Below, in pieces: positions 10,038 through 22,080 of a DNA stretch of 64,000 nucleotides. Source of the DNA: Lineus longissimus. Lineage: Eukaryota > Nemertea > Pilidiophora > Heteronemertea > Lineidae. Within the stretch, counting starts at the first letter, position 1. Each line of letters starts with the position of its first letter. A model generated the notes under the pieces. The model saw only the letters and a list, made by a program, of their open reading frames with translations. It did not search any database and was not told where the DNA came from. Location: the NCBI RefSeq assembly GCF_910592395.1, contig NC_088318.1, positions 5,356,756 through 5,420,755 of the forward strand, read 5' to 3'. The position numbers and the translations under genes were made by a program.

Positions 10038-13000
10038 CCGAAGTTTCCGTAACATGATTGAGTAGAATTTTTGATAGCAATACTGGAAGGGGACGAGCTA
10101 AGTTACACTTAGGGACGTTGTAACGCCTTGAAATTTGGCACGGATGTTGGTCAAATGTTACCCTGATGCACTGTTTTGTTTATTTTCGAAAATTTACCTT
10201 AGCGGAGCAGTAATGAGGAATTTTTAATCTGCTCACTATCAATTCTCCCTACCACGCCCAGAAGCCAAGCTTTTCCTGTATAGTTATGCACTCCCTGTGG
10301 GTGATTAACATTTACCTACTGAACAGCTGGGTTAGGGCATCCCGATCGACATAATCGGTGATTTTCTATGTACTCTCGATATTTCAAAGGTAGGAGTATC
10401 AAAAAACTGTATCTCAGGATGGGTGTAGGGGGATGATTGGAACGTACAGCCTGTACCATGCCATGCAATCTTTCTCCAAAGCAGATATGATATTCCGCCT
10501 CATCACACGACTACTATCATTGCGCCGGAGTATGACCATGTGTGCCAAAGTGATATTGTACGTTGCGTCCGGTACCCACCAAGCGAATTGATTTCACCAG
10601 GATCGAATGAAACCTATCCCAACATGAAGAAATCAGTGTCCGACAAAATAGTGACAATAGCTCAGGGCCCAACGTCAGATGTCCTTTATATCGTTGTTCT
10701 CATCTCAACAGGGGGACGGATGTACATATATACATGCATATGATCAATCCATCGGATTGTCAAAGATCACCGTTTCCTCAGAACATTGTCTGCAAAGAAG
10801 TCTTCTAAACTGACAATCATGTTACATTGCCATTGGCCTCCCATATTATTTGGTCATCTTTTCCCGCTCTTCAAACAAGCACTTCTCCACGGGTCCATTT
10901 CTAGATTATTCATATTACACGATACCTCTTGTCGACCTTGATGCTGATGAAGAGGTTAATCATCGATTGATAAAGCGGAATATGAGCATCACAATTTGCC
11001 GCATCAGTTGGCAGCTAACGCGGGTGGATGAGCCTTAGATAAGAGCTGATTGATAGCCAGCCTGTGCCTCACACTAAAATTTTAGGTTCCCTTTTGGAGT
11101 TCAACTGACAAAGGTCGTATCGAACCCCTTTGTACAAGTTAAAATAATTGGAAAATTAAACGAGACTTACATACCTGTAAGTTGAAGTGTGATTGAGATT
11201 CTATCGAATGCCAATCGTGAATGGAGGAATATCTCCTGTCATATGAATGTTTTTTACTGTAAGTGACTTCAGCGTCTGCAAACGTTGGCCTGAAAGAATG
11301 GCCAATAAGGTAATGCATTTCAGACTCAGGTCTTTGAGGTTTGGGCAATGTCAATTGATTCCAGATACGTCAGAACTGGCTCGTGAGATTCCGGAATGAT
11401 CATGATTGACAGACGAGATAGAATGCTGATGACCATGATAATGAAAGACATTTTATTAATGTAGTGGGGCTAAGATGAGCTTTACGATTCCGACTCCAGC
11501 TCGCCATTATGCTAATATAGGGAGAAAAACAATAGAACGCTATCACATGTATATTGATGAATCACTTTACTTGCAGGTTAATGTACGACCATTATGATTT
11601 GGCGTGTGCATTATACAGGGGAAAATAATTCAGAGAAAAAAAAATATTAGGAGAAAAATGTCATTACGAAGTTTTGAATGCCCCACAAAATGCCGTACCA
11701 CTTATGGATACAGTCATTAGCTTATTTGTACTCAAGTCTAATATCCCGCCGTTCTGCTCAATACAAACATTCATCTTTTCTCTCTCGTATTGACTACTGC
11801 AAACACCTAAAGTGACTACAAAGTAACAACTCGGGAAGATCATTACTACTCTGATCACTCACCCTAGGGTAATTCTTGTCAATCTGTCGTGATCTAGTCT
11901 AATGTCTCTAATTTCTTCTCTTCTGAATCTGCGATGATGACTTGTCTAATTGCAAACATCCTGCGTCTGATTAGTGCCTTCCTTGTCAGGACTAGTGAAG
12001 GGTGACTGGATCTCACGGCCCATTCAACGTGACCTTGTACATTTTCAATGGCGAAATTCACAGCTGAAGATAAGCACTGGCACTTCTGAAGTGCATCATA
12101 TTCCACGTTGATTTTCATGGTACCTTAATCCAAAGAAGTGTTCACTTCTGTCAAAAAATGATAATATTTTTGACAGGAGGACGAATGCGTTGAGGCTCAA
12201 AAACTTGCTTTGAAATGGCCGAGCGCTGTACTGCCTATTTTATGAGCAGTTTGCACTACCTGCAAAAATCTTAGAAGACGTCATGAGGTGCCAAGTTTCG
12301 ACGGGTAAAGTGAGCGTTCTCCAGCTTTCGCGTGTCAAGGCACATTAAATTAAAGAATTGCAGTCATCCTTCTTGTTAGAGTTTCATTGTTACAAGGTCA
12401 TTTGCGAGGTCTCGTGGCCTCGACCTGTCCAAGATAACTGCATGCACTGCAATTGCCAATGAATTTAAGACTATCACTATTTTTCTTCAGCAAAAGTACA
12501 TATTTTTTGGCATATCATGCACATTAACTAGAGCGACTGCATAAGCATTGATCGCAGCTCAGCCTATTTGACCTTCCACTCCAAAATAATCACATCTGCA
12601 ATGACCAATCTGTTCGGGTTGAACGCTATACATGTATATCAACATTCTCTTGCATCAGTCTCACGGCACATTAACCCTCGATGCGGAACCCGATATATAA
12701 AAATACATCTCAGTGTATGGGCAGAGACATGTATTCATCCACCGGCGGAAATGTGGCACTGACACATAGTCCGTACTGAACTGTGAAGCTGTGGTAAATA
12801 CATGACTGTGATGGGTGAAATTAGATTTATTCTTCAATCTTTGGTGGATTCTTAATCTACAGAGCCAGGCCATAACAGGGATATACTTTTTGATAATTAA
12901 TTTAAGCAAATATTGTCTCACTGGCCAGTTTAGAACTTGTATTCTAATAGGCCCATATCAGTCCGCGAGTGACGATTTGATGGCAATGATGTACACAAAT

Positions 13001-15748
13001 TCATTTTTCTCAGCCAAACGGTTTTGGAATGTTTTGAATTTTTACCATTATTTCGATAAAAGCCTCTTCATAACACATATAAAATTTGGTGGGAATTAAA
13101 GCACCCTTGGTGTACTTTTTTCACCAACCTATATTCATTAAAATGTACACAGAATGTACACGCTGGCTAATAGAGGTCTCTGGCCGTATGAGTTTCATAC
13201 GTATAGAGCGAAAATGTAGGCCAAAACGAAGACGGCCGCCGGGGTTTGGGGCAAAATGACAAATTTACCCGAGTGGTGTTGGGTGAGACAACCAGACACT
13301 GATCAAACATGATTACGTTTCTACTACCCTTGATCACTATTCGGATTTATTGTTGTCTTCCCTCAATAAGCATGATACCAAACAATAGGGACGCACAGTC
13401 ACGGATTTCATCAAAGGACAGAAAACAGGTGAGATCGACAAACATGCCTTACTATTATAGCTCTAAAATCGTTATTTTTTAACCAATTAAAAATGTAAAA
13501 GGGCTATTTGTGATTTAGATACAAAGAAACGTAATGATAGAAATGTGATTTTGACTGCTTTTTGACTGCTTCCATATTTTCTACCAACCGAAGTGGTTAT
13601 GTCTGCGACACGAAACCCGCTTCGGCCAAGAGGAGGCGCAGAGTATTTGACATAGAACATTTCATTGCCACCAACTTGTTTTACCTTTCTGTCCAGAAAT
13701 TGTAATAACTGGAAGAAAGAATGTTATAAATCATCTCTTCGCGTCAATTTCACTTCGCTAAGTGCGGTAACCATACTGCAATGTCAACATGGCCCTTCGA
13801 CTTCCCTGCTCCTGAAACACTCATTTCGCAATGAGTTAGTTGTGTGTAAACAAAATGTCCTTAGAAAATAAAGTTGGAAATTGGAAAGCTTATCGAACAG
13901 ATCTGATCCTTTATGTCCTGATTTAGCTAATCACCATTCAGCAATAATAATAAAATGACAATTTAGAAGATAATAAAACCCATTTTCATCAGATTTATCA
14001 AGTTGTTTACGACTACATTGTAATCCGTTACACATTTATCTACAGCCGGCACTTGGCAGAATCCATCATCACAGGGATATTGATCTAGTCTCTTGCTACT
14101 TGTATATAGATTTAAAAGCAGTGTGACATTGAAAAGGCAATTGAAACGGCTCAACGATTGTTTTTTTTTTATCAGTGAGACGTACTACGTCGTTGAAGAG
14201 ATGACTTGAAGAGTGCGTAGAGTACAAAACAGCTCCTGAACTTGGTATGGTATCAACTCGGATAGAAAACATTCAACTTCCAAACAAAGAATGGCCCCTG
14301 GTGATTACAAAAATTGATCAAGGGAGTATTTTTACTCCTGTCCTTTCAATCACCATTTCATGTCTAGTTTGACTTGTCATCTGACTCATTTGACCGAGTG
14401 TGTAAGTAGTCAACGGTAAAACGCCAAACGCTTGCATGATTGAGCGGGCTATTACGTTTTTACTGTCTTTCACTGTCATGACGCCGCAAACTGGCTATCC
14501 ATCGCGTCCATTTCCCGCTCGGAAATGTAGTCATAATGCGAATATGGTGTTTATTTTCAATAAGTCATGCCAACAGCTTAATGAAAGTTCCTGGCACGGG
14601 GAGTGCGAAAATGGACATCAGTTGCACCACAAAAGCATATAGTTTGTTTAATACACATCAGTGGGAGGTGTGAGAGTACTCACCTGAACCGAGAAAGGAA
14701 GGAATAGATCGATCTGCGGTGCAGTTCATTGGCAATATTAAAAGATAGCGTATCCTCGATTATTATCAGGACAATTCCCGGACAGACGTGTCTGGCTATT
14801 GGCGAAAAAGACGTGGTATGTTGGTTGCATAGACATCTCTTTGCATAATGATCCAAATCCGAATAATTGCGCGTAAATTAAACTACGTTTCCAACGATCA
14901 GGTGCAGTTGAGTAGGTTATATTCATAACCGGCTAACGGTTCAAAGGTTCCAATGAGGTCATATGTAACCGTATCTGGGGAAACGTAGTCTTCGCGCTAT
15001 TTTTTTATTCAGGACATTAGTCATGAGCTCGTGAATTTCTCTACCAATGCGAACTGACCATAGACTCTACATGTATTACACAGAACTGTTATTGTCCTAA
15101 ACTAACACATTCCGTGTTTTTTATACAAACCTGACCAACGATTGGGTCTGGAAAAGCCCTGCCATTAAGCAAATTGTTATTCATCAGTGAGCAAGTGATT
15201 AATAAATAGAAACCTCCCACAGCGATACTATTAGCTGGCGGTCGTTTTGTCAAAGCTTTCAGCGAATGAAAATAAAAAATGATATTGCTCCAATCTCAAT
15301 CAAGATGATTTCTAGCATTCTCTGCATCTCAGTTCCATTAGCCATAGCCGTATTTTCAGTTATCAGATGGTTGGAAAGGTTTTGAGATGTAGATTCTGTT
15401 GGGGGTCAGTTTTTACTTGTACAGTGAATGTTTCAGATACGCGTAAATATGTGATATATCCGAAACAATAAACGAGATAAAATTATGATGCATGTCATCG
15501 AATAGAATTTGACGGTTTTATAATAAATGGTGCTTTTTACTCTAGATAAATTCAGCTGAGAGCCAAAACAGCCTATGTGCAAAAATATTCCCGGGGTGAA
15601 TTTTGCTTATTCTGGGGTTTTACCATCGATCAGTGGGTAAGTGATTATCGTTACGATAGGATGGTGAAAACGAGCATAAAGTCATTATTTTGAGTAAAAA
15701 GGCAGTTTCAAAATGTTGAGAGCCAAAACGGCCTACACTATGTCAATA
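10038..15748. other. Long non-genic stretch
   Basis: About 5.7 kb in which I find no coding exon I can defend. Short open frames here lack domains and conserved flanks. A small perfect hairpin (CTGTCAAAAA / TTTTTGACAG) sits at about 12149-12177. A segment near 13550-13610 resembles 40083-40140 at perhaps three bases in four and may be a dispersed repeat. Confidence 0.45.
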
Positions 15749-16091
15749 TTAAAGCGAATTGGAACCGCCGAGCCAGTTCGTATGACCTCGTTTTCATTTC
15801 CCGCGTATCGGGTGATCAGAACGAGACATGAATGAAACATGGCGCCTAGCTGTCAATCATTGAGTGACGTCACTACTATGGAATTTACTACGAAAACTCA
15901 TGAATGAAAGATCGCATGACTCACGTGATTCTCACATGATTCTCAATAATAACAAATTGAACTGCGCATGCTCGGGCACTGGGGGCGGAGCTACAAATCT
16001 GAACTCGAATATGAAGTTGGAAGTTCGACTTTCTCGGGCGGTGAAAGTCGAAAAGTTGAATAAATCGCTCGGCGGTTCCAGTTCGCTTTAA
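15749..16091. mobile_element. MITE flanked by TTAA (piggyBac-like ends)
   Basis: The left terminus reads TTAA|AGCGAATTGGAACCGC and continues CGAGC. The right terminus is the inverted CGGTTCCAGTTCGCT|TTAA. The arms match over about 25 nt with one or two changes, and TTAA lies at both outer edges, as for piggyBac-superfamily insertions. The 343-bp element has no transposase, so it would be non-autonomous. The superfamily assignment rests on the TTAA alone. Confidence 0.55.
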
Positions 16092-16709
16092 CAACGTTAT
16101 TGCCTTTTTCTCAAAACCACGAAAACCACGAAAACTGACAAAGATTGTTTTGGCTCTGACCCCTTCAGTTGATCAGTATCGAAACAAAAACAACATTGAG
16201 ACAAAAACATTGAGACGGTGTCTACGGTACTGCACTCAGGCTTGACGGGACCTGGTTTGAAATAGATGATGATACTTCATTATACGATTGTCTTCCGAGC
16301 AAACCACCTGTTCCCGGCGGCAATTTCCCTCACACCATTGATTAAATGGCTTTCAGCATACGGTCACACCCACAGTGTGAGTCAAATACCACCATTGCTG
16401 TCATTACCCTAATTAGCATTCTTCCATTTGTGGTCGTTGCCATGCGCGTGTATTTCGGTACCTCCGAAGGTAGGAGAACGCCTGCATCACAAGTATACAA
16501 CGTCGCCTTGACAAAGTGTCCATTCTCAAACATGTCAAAGGATAGCGATATGCAAACCGTAAATATTATGTCCGAATCGTTTGGAGCTTTGGATGGCGAA
16601 ATACTGTCCGGATTTCTTTGATTTTTTTTTTATTGGTAATCACCTCAAACCCAGACAGGATCCTTTAACGTAACCATGGTAACGTAATTTTTAAAAATGT
16701 GTGCATTTG
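16092..16709. other. Non-genic stretch
   Basis: An open frame of 91 codons at 16346-16621 has a hydrophobic segment near its start, but no recognisable family and no splice context. I do not call it a gene. Confidence 0.35.
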
Positions 16710-17503
16710 TGTACAATCCTACCAGAAAGTTAATGTCCACCGTTTAAAAAAAATTTCACAAAGATAAAATAAGATATTTGAATGCAGTTTTCAGTAGAGT
16801 ATGGTATATTTAGTTGGTCATATATCTGTTGTATTTGGATGCACCTGATTCCATCCTTGCATTATGTAACAAACATTTCAAAAAGGTCCAAAAATCACTT
16901 TTGTTATTTCATGTGCATTTCAAAAATTCAAATGAGCCCATAAACTGTGCTTATAACCATAATTGTTTGGCACTTGCAATTCCACAGAATGTGTTCGATG
17001 GTCATGACAAATGCACATTTTTACTTAGGATTTTTACGTTATTTTGTTTTCTCTTCCATTGATAAAGACCCCCAATCATTCATGTATGAGCCGAGTTGGC
17101 CATACAGACCCTGACTGAATGCATTGCTGACAATGAGGGGTGTTCTCAAAGGTCACCAGCTGTCTGTAAAAAACAATCACCTGTAGCGAGCTAATACTAA
17201 TCTTCAAAATGAAAGAATTTAGCAGGAATTTTCTAGTTATGAAAGCAAAAAACCGTTGTTGCATAGTTCACTCATACATTGTGAAAAAGACCGAAAATAG
17301 AATAAATAAAAAGTGACTTTTGGACATTTTTAAAATTGCCTGTTACATAATGAAGAGAGAGGATTAGCTTGGTTCAAATACATCAGATACATGACCAACT
17401 AGATATAACATTCTCTGCTGAAAACCGCATTCAATTACCTTATTCTATCTCTGTTATATTTAAAAAAAACCTGTGGACATTTACTTTCCGGAAGGACTGT
17501 ACA
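16710..17503. mobile_element. Long-TIR fold-back element, about 0.8 kb
   Basis: The two ends are long imperfect inverted repeats of roughly 190 nt (about 16710-16905 and 17308-17503). They share blocks such as GAAAGTTAATGTCCAC / GTGGACATTTACTTTC, GTTTTCAGTAGAG and its partner, TAGTTGGTCAT, and CATTATGTAAC. The outermost bases are TGTACA at both ends. The interior of about 400 bp has no coding sequence I recognise. The divergence between the arms suggests an old insertion. Confidence 0.65.
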
Positions 17504-18179
17504 TTGAAGTAGTGCATTGACTTCGAACATTTTCCGCTCTGTACGATTTATTTTTAGATCAATAATCTGAATGAAATGTTCAGGTTATTGGTTAAATGTT
17601 CAGATTATCTGGTTTCACCAGAGTCTTTCAAATAATTTTAATTTATTATTTGAAAACTTTGGTTTCACATATATGTCCGTGTGCAATTTAAATTATATTC
17701 TTGTTCGATTCTCTTTTGATAACAAAAACCCGAATCTGTCAAGAATATAATCACTGTACATGATTGTTCATGCTTGACACCTGTGTCCAGTCATTAAAGC
17801 GGCACCAATAATTGTGGCCTTCACCCTGAAAACGACGATCTTCCGCCCAAGCCCAATAATCAACTTCATGAACGTTCAGGACACCTGTGACCTAGCACTT
17901 CTTCCTCCGTAACATCATTGTTTTAACACCTTCTGGGGATGATAATGGGCATGGTACGCGTAATGGAACGTAGCTAATGACATGATCGTACTCAGTGTTG
18001 TTACATCCGTTTCCGATTAAGAGGATAGTTTGAGTTTCTTCTATCCTGATATTATTGATGAATGATGATAATATTGAGTTCTGATATAGAGCTATTCCAT
18101 GTTTCCCTGTTCAAAGCGTTTTTGGGATACCAAATTATGACCCCGGTCTCCACAGAAATCTATCAGGGGTTTCAAGGAG
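17504..18179. other. Non-genic stretch
   Basis: AT-rich sequence. The phrase TGTTCAGRTTAT recurs at about 17578-17602, and a local inverted repeat around CAAATAAT / ATTATTTG lies near 17630-17655. No gene is recognised. Confidence 0.4.
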
Positions 18180-18295
18180 CTACATGTACAAGAATGCGCT
18201 CACTTGAAGGGAACCATGCCAGGTGTCGAACCCACGACTTCTCGATCGATCATGAGGCCGACTCTCTTTCACCGCGTTACCGCTGTCCCCTATGA
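18180..18295 (-). repeat. tRNA-derived SINE (head region)
   Basis: On the minus strand a tRNA-like block starts GGGGACAGCGGTAACGCGG and continues through GTCGGCCTC. It ends with a good B-box, GTGGGTTCGACACC (plus-strand 18222-18235). The spacing fits a tRNA-derived SINE promoter. A body of unknown family follows. It lies about 200 bp upstream of the UGT promoter candidate and points away from that gene. Confidence 0.55.
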
Positions 18296-18489
18296 TAGAT
18301 ATATATTTGTCAATGCACTTAATCTTTAAGGCTTTTGCAGCTACTACTGATAGGTATTATCTGATACAATTATATAAATAAGGCATGTTTACATGTTGAC
18401 GGGTTGTACAGGCCTGCCTGCAGTGCAATACGCCAATGTTGAAAAGACGCCTCTCGACACAATGTATACTGCTTATGCCTTTGCATTAC

Positions 18490-18497
18490 TATATAAA
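18490..18497 (+). promoter_or_regulatory. Putative TATA box of the UGT gene
   Basis: TATATAAA lies about 110 bp before the donor of the putative 5'UTR exon, so initiation near 18520 would give an untranslated first exon of about 85 nt. Position and consensus are visible; use as a promoter is inferred. Confidence 0.35.
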
Positions 18498-18519
18498 TGA
18501 CATCTGAACATGAATAGGT

Positions 18520-18606
18520 AGAACTCATGTATAATAGATGATTTCGTTTAGTATTCGGCCTATATGCGGAACGATTGTTCGGATAAGACTGGAAGACGAA
18601 GACAAG
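18520..18606 (+). other. Putative 5'UTR exon of the UGT gene
   Basis: A near-perfect donor, AAG|GTGAGT, lies at 18607. A pyrimidine-rich acceptor, TTCTCTTTACAG, ends at 19038, 35 nt before the start codon. The intron of 432 bp would separate a non-coding exon from the coding exon. The 5' edge is only estimated from the TATA box. Confidence 0.4.
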
Positions 18607-19073
18607 GTGAGTCTAATCTGTATTGAGTGAGGTCACCTGATTCTAACATGACTGCATGACGCGAAGTATGCCAGGCCTACACTGTAATCATTTATTACAC
18701 GGTTCATGCCATTCGATTTATAGAAATGAGCATGTCATTACTAAACTGACCTCATTTGCTTCATGGACATCAACGTTAATAGTCGACGGGTTATATCTGA
18801 TAGGCCTGAAACGAGGAAATTACTGGAATACGTGAACTGACATTTTGTCATCTTCCTTGTGTATACGGCCAAAGGTTGCTGCCCTTGAATAACCTTGCGT
18901 TACATGCCGAAAGAACAGGTGGTGTTATCATTGTTGTTTACATAAAAACAATATTGTGTTCGATAGCTCGATTTCACTTCATAACCTTCGTGTTGGTTAA
19001 AATCTCCTGAGCTGTTGTAAAGATTATTCTCTTTACAGTCGCGGATCGCCATTTGTCTTCAAATCAAGACACG

Positions 19074-20645
19074 ATGGAGTTCCCTCATTCCAGACGGAAG
19101 TTAGCCTTCATGTATCTCTTTCTCGCTCTGGTTATCGGCCTGGAAGCTACTGCCTCCAAGAAAATTCTGATATTGCCGTCGCCCTTCGTCAGCCATCTTA
19201 TGCAAATGGATTCGTTGGCAGATGGCCTGATCGCGCGGGGTTACGATGTTTACACAATATTGCATTCCAGTGTCAAGGTGTCCAAAGCTGTTGTCAAGTC
19301 TAATGTCAAGGTCATCGACATCGATCCAGGAATAAAACCGCTATTTCAAACCAGGGAGTTCGAGGAGGTACTCGTCGGCCCTGAGTTATTAGACTTGGGC
19401 TTCCTCGAAACGTTCAGGGTTTTGAGAAGGGGATTTGATATAATTAAGATGGAATGCAGGAACACTTTGTTGGATACTAACCTATTCAAAAAAATTGAGG
19501 CAGAAAGATTTGACTTTGTTATAGTTGACGGCATGGTGAAATGCTTGACGATATTTCCGCATAAGCTTGGTCTGCCCTTTGCAATTTTCATGTCACATCT
19601 GCCACCAGATATCCCGCACGCAACACTGCAGGCTCAATTTATTCTTCCTGGTGTTATTGATGACATACTATCTCTTAGAAAACTCCCTCGAGTTCTTGCT
19701 ACAATCGGCAGAGCAGTATTCGTAACAGCACTTTTCAACGCTGCCGACCAATACTTTATGGATTTTCACAATACCCCTATTTTCGAAATTCAGAAGGAGA
19801 GCAAACTTTGGCTCTGTGACATCGGTATGGTATTGGACACGCCTAAACCTGTCTCTCCTAACGCCATTCACGTTGGGGGTCTAAACATCCGAAAAGCGAA
19901 ATCCCTCCCGGAGGGCGCCCTTAAACAGTTTGTGGATTCCGCATCAGATGGATTTGTTCTTGTTTCGTTTGGAAGCTTCGTCAAATATTTCCCGGACAAG
20001 ATAGTCAACATTTTGCTCGATACATTCAGAGATGTGCCTTACAAAATAGTGTGGAAATGGGACAAGCACATGCTGAAAGCTGATCAGGTTCTGCCGCGCA
20101 ATGTCCTGGCTGTAAACTGGGTCCCTCAAAATGATGTATTGGGACATAGAAACATCAAGCTGTTCTTAACTCATTGCGGCAACGGCGGCCAGCATGAGGC
20201 ATTGTACAATGGCGTCCCAATGGTTGGGCTTCCCCTTTTTGCGGATCAGATGTTCAACTGCAAGAGAGTGGAGGGAAGATTTGGCCGCCACATTCGGGGG
20301 CGAAACCTTTCAAAAGACAAACTGCTGAATATGATTATGGATGTAATACGAGACCAAAAGTACTTTGAGAATGTCAAGAAAGCGTCGGCGATATTTCGGG
20401 ATCAACCAATGGAGCCCAGGGAGATTGCAGCCTATTGGGTTGATCACGTGATCAAATATGGCGCCAGTCACCTTCAGAGTAAAACCAATGAGATGTCTTG
20501 GATTCAGATCCTGATGTGGGACGTCCTGTTCGTTGTTTGTGCTGTTATTTTCATCGCACTAATAATGGTTTTTCTCACCTGCCGCTGTGTATACAGAAGG
20601 TGCTGTCGCAGGGATTTCTCGAAAGAAAAGGCTAAACAATCCTAG
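19074..20645 (+). CDS. UDP-glycosyltransferase (UGT family 1, membrane-bound type)
   Basis: This intact single-exon frame of 523 residues is the usual length for animal UGTs. These enzymes sit in the ER membrane with a lumenal active site and transfer a sugar from a UDP-sugar to small lipophilic compounds. The signal peptide is at about 6-28. The catalytic His is H41 (PFVSH) and its partner Asp is D152 (FVIVDG). The C-terminal UDP-sugar signature runs W349-VPQND to D391-Q392 (PLFADQ). A single transmembrane helix (about 478-503) and a short basic, Cys-rich and Lys-rich cytosolic tail follow. One oddity: THCGNGGQHEA (366-376) replaces the common THGGxNGxxEA, with Cys368 for Gly and the Asn shifted by one. 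I chose the ATG at 19074 because the frame's earlier in-phase codons are not ATG and the signal peptide follows at once. The substrate cannot be told from sequence. Confidence 0.95.
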   Translation: MEFPHSRRKLAFMYLFLALVIGLEATASKKILILPSPFVSHLMQMDSLADGLIARGYDVYTILHSSVKVSKAVVKSNVKVIDIDPGIKPLFQTREFEEVLVGPELLDLGFLETFRVLRRGFDIIKMECRNTLLDTNLFKKIEAERFDFVIVDGMVKCLTIFPHKLGLPFAIFMSHLPPDIPHATLQAQFILPGVIDDILSLRKLPRVLATIGRAVFVTALFNAADQYFMDFHNTPIFEIQKESKLWLCDIGMVLDTPKPVSPNAIHVGGLNIRKAKSLPEGALKQFVDSASDGFVLVSFGSFVKYFPDKIVNILLDTFRDVPYKIVWKWDKHMLKADQVLPRNVLAVNWVPQNDVLGHRNIKLFLTHCGNGGQHEALYNGVPMVGLPLFADQMFNCKRVEGRFGRHIRGRNLSKDKLLNMIMDVIRDQKYFENVKKASAIFRDQPMEPREIAAYWVDHVIKYGASHLQSKTNEMSWIQILMWDVLFVVCAVIFIALIMVFLTCRCVYRRCCRRDFSKEKAKQS

Positions 20646-20790
20646 AGAACATTGTCGCATCAAAATCCGTGTTATTTCTCTTTACTATGGTCATAACAGT
20701 GAAATGTCACCTTGTGTAGCTGATTTTAATATCGTTAGGCATACATGAATGTGCTATGAATAGAATGCTTTTCAGGCTGTGTGATATTAA

Positions 20791-20796
20791 ATTAAA
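20791..20796 (+). promoter_or_regulatory. Likely poly(A) signal ATTAAA of the UGT gene
   Basis: ATTAAA, the commonest variant signal, lies about 145 nt after the UGT stop codon, a normal 3'UTR length. No better AATAAA lies between them. Confidence 0.5.
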
Positions 20797-20799
20797 GCC

Positions 20800-21717
20800 A
20801 TTTTAATTCTCAAGTAACCTCATTTCACTTAAAATGGCACGGCACAATTTGGTTCTTCTAAAAATAGATTAAAAGTTTTTCACCAAACTACCTCATCGAC
20901 ATGAAAGACGTTCAAGTAGATACTGATAATGTGTTTATATCTCAGTCGAATAATGTGATTTTTGTATAGATAGAAGAACCTCAATTATAGTGTATTACAA
21001 TGTACTTTTGTTTTATGTTAGTTGTGTATCTTTCCATAGAAATAAGTCTCAATCATCATGTTTCAATCCAGGATAATGGGGAAAATAAATCAGCTCCGAA
21101 GAACAACTAAATTGATCAACAGATCGGAAGTGACTGTTTGGCAAACTCTAAAAAAGATAAAGAAGATCATTCACCAAATTGCTGCTTTTACTGTACCACT
21201 GCTTACGCTTGAGATCATAATTCATAAGTTTGATTCCATGAGGACACTATGTTGTTGATATCGCGTCAAGTAGAAAAACCCGCTACACGCAGATAGCGAT
21301 GTCTTTATCATATTATCATTGTCATAACGTAAAAACAGCTAGAAATGCCGATTGCGGGGTTTTGGTAAATGCATCATCCCCCTTTTTGTATTCATGGCGT
21401 AAATACAGGGTAACCCCCCCCCCCCCCCCCACACACACACAATTAGTTTCTTTTAGGAAAAGGAGTGCGTGATCTAATGGCTATGATATCTCGTGTTCTG
21501 TCAATATGGACAAACTATTTCTCTGTTTTGATCTATACTCTAGAGATAGCCTTCAGTGTGTCCGAGGCTTGATTTTCTCGGAAAGGTTGGCCTGGACTCG
21601 GGGAGGTCAGTGATGGACCCTCTGAGAGGCTGTTGCTGTTTCCAGAGTGTACCTCGAGCGCTCTCGGATGGATAGATAATTACATGTATGGTCGGTTGAT
21701 GAATGTTATGTCGTCTC
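20800..21717. other. Non-genic stretch with a C17/(AC)5 tract
   Basis: No gene is recognised. C17 at 21414-21430 is followed directly by (AC)5. A 66-codon frame at 21058 has no features. Confidence 0.45.
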
Positions 21718-21719
21718 TA

Positions 21720-21851
21720 CAGGGTGGCCTAGAATTATTTTCCCTATGTCACATGATTTGGAAACAGAGTGTTGTAGATTTTACATGTCAGCTGTATAAT
21801 AACCAGTTTCCAAATCATGGGACACAAAGAAAATAATTCTGGGCCACCCAG
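21720..21851. mobile_element. Tc1/mariner-type MITE, 132 bp, flanked by TA
   Basis: The element is almost all terminal inverted repeat. The left end begins CAGGGTGGCCTAGAATTATT and the right end mirrors it, finishing GGGCCACCCAG. Matching arms of about 44 nt surround a loop of about 40 nt. TA lies at both borders (21718-21719 and 21852-21853), the target duplication of Tc1/mariner elements. It shares the CAGGGTGGYC terminus with the element at 37816. Confidence 0.7.
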
Positions 21852-22019
21852 TAGTAGTTTTCTCTAACTGATGGACACTATTCGCAAATTGCAAAAATAA
21901 AGAAACGTTAAGATTTGGTGGTCTACAGAATTGTTGATATGAACTGAAGGTAGAGGGTACATTTGCCCAGCCATTTTAGAGTATCTAATTTATTGTGTAA
22001 TAGAATATTTGCAAGGCGA

Positions 22020-22080
22020 GATGCGAACCCTTTCTTGATCTGCAAATCAACAGTCAACGGTCTCCCTACTCCGATAATGG
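22020..22080 (-). repeat. Possible tRNA-derived SINE head
   Basis: On the minus strand an A-box-like TATCGGAGTAGGGAG is followed by a B-box-like GGGTTCGCATCTC at suitable spacing. Stem pairing is poor and no SINE tail is evident, so this is tentative. Confidence 0.35.

Noticed and set aside
16346-16621. 91-codon frame with a hydrophobic stretch
   Set aside because: It has no family resemblance, splice context or promoter, and a minus-strand frame of similar length overlaps it.
19053-19073. Start of the UGT seven codons earlier
   Set aside because: The earlier codon is TTG. The first ATG (19074) is followed at once by a normal signal peptide.
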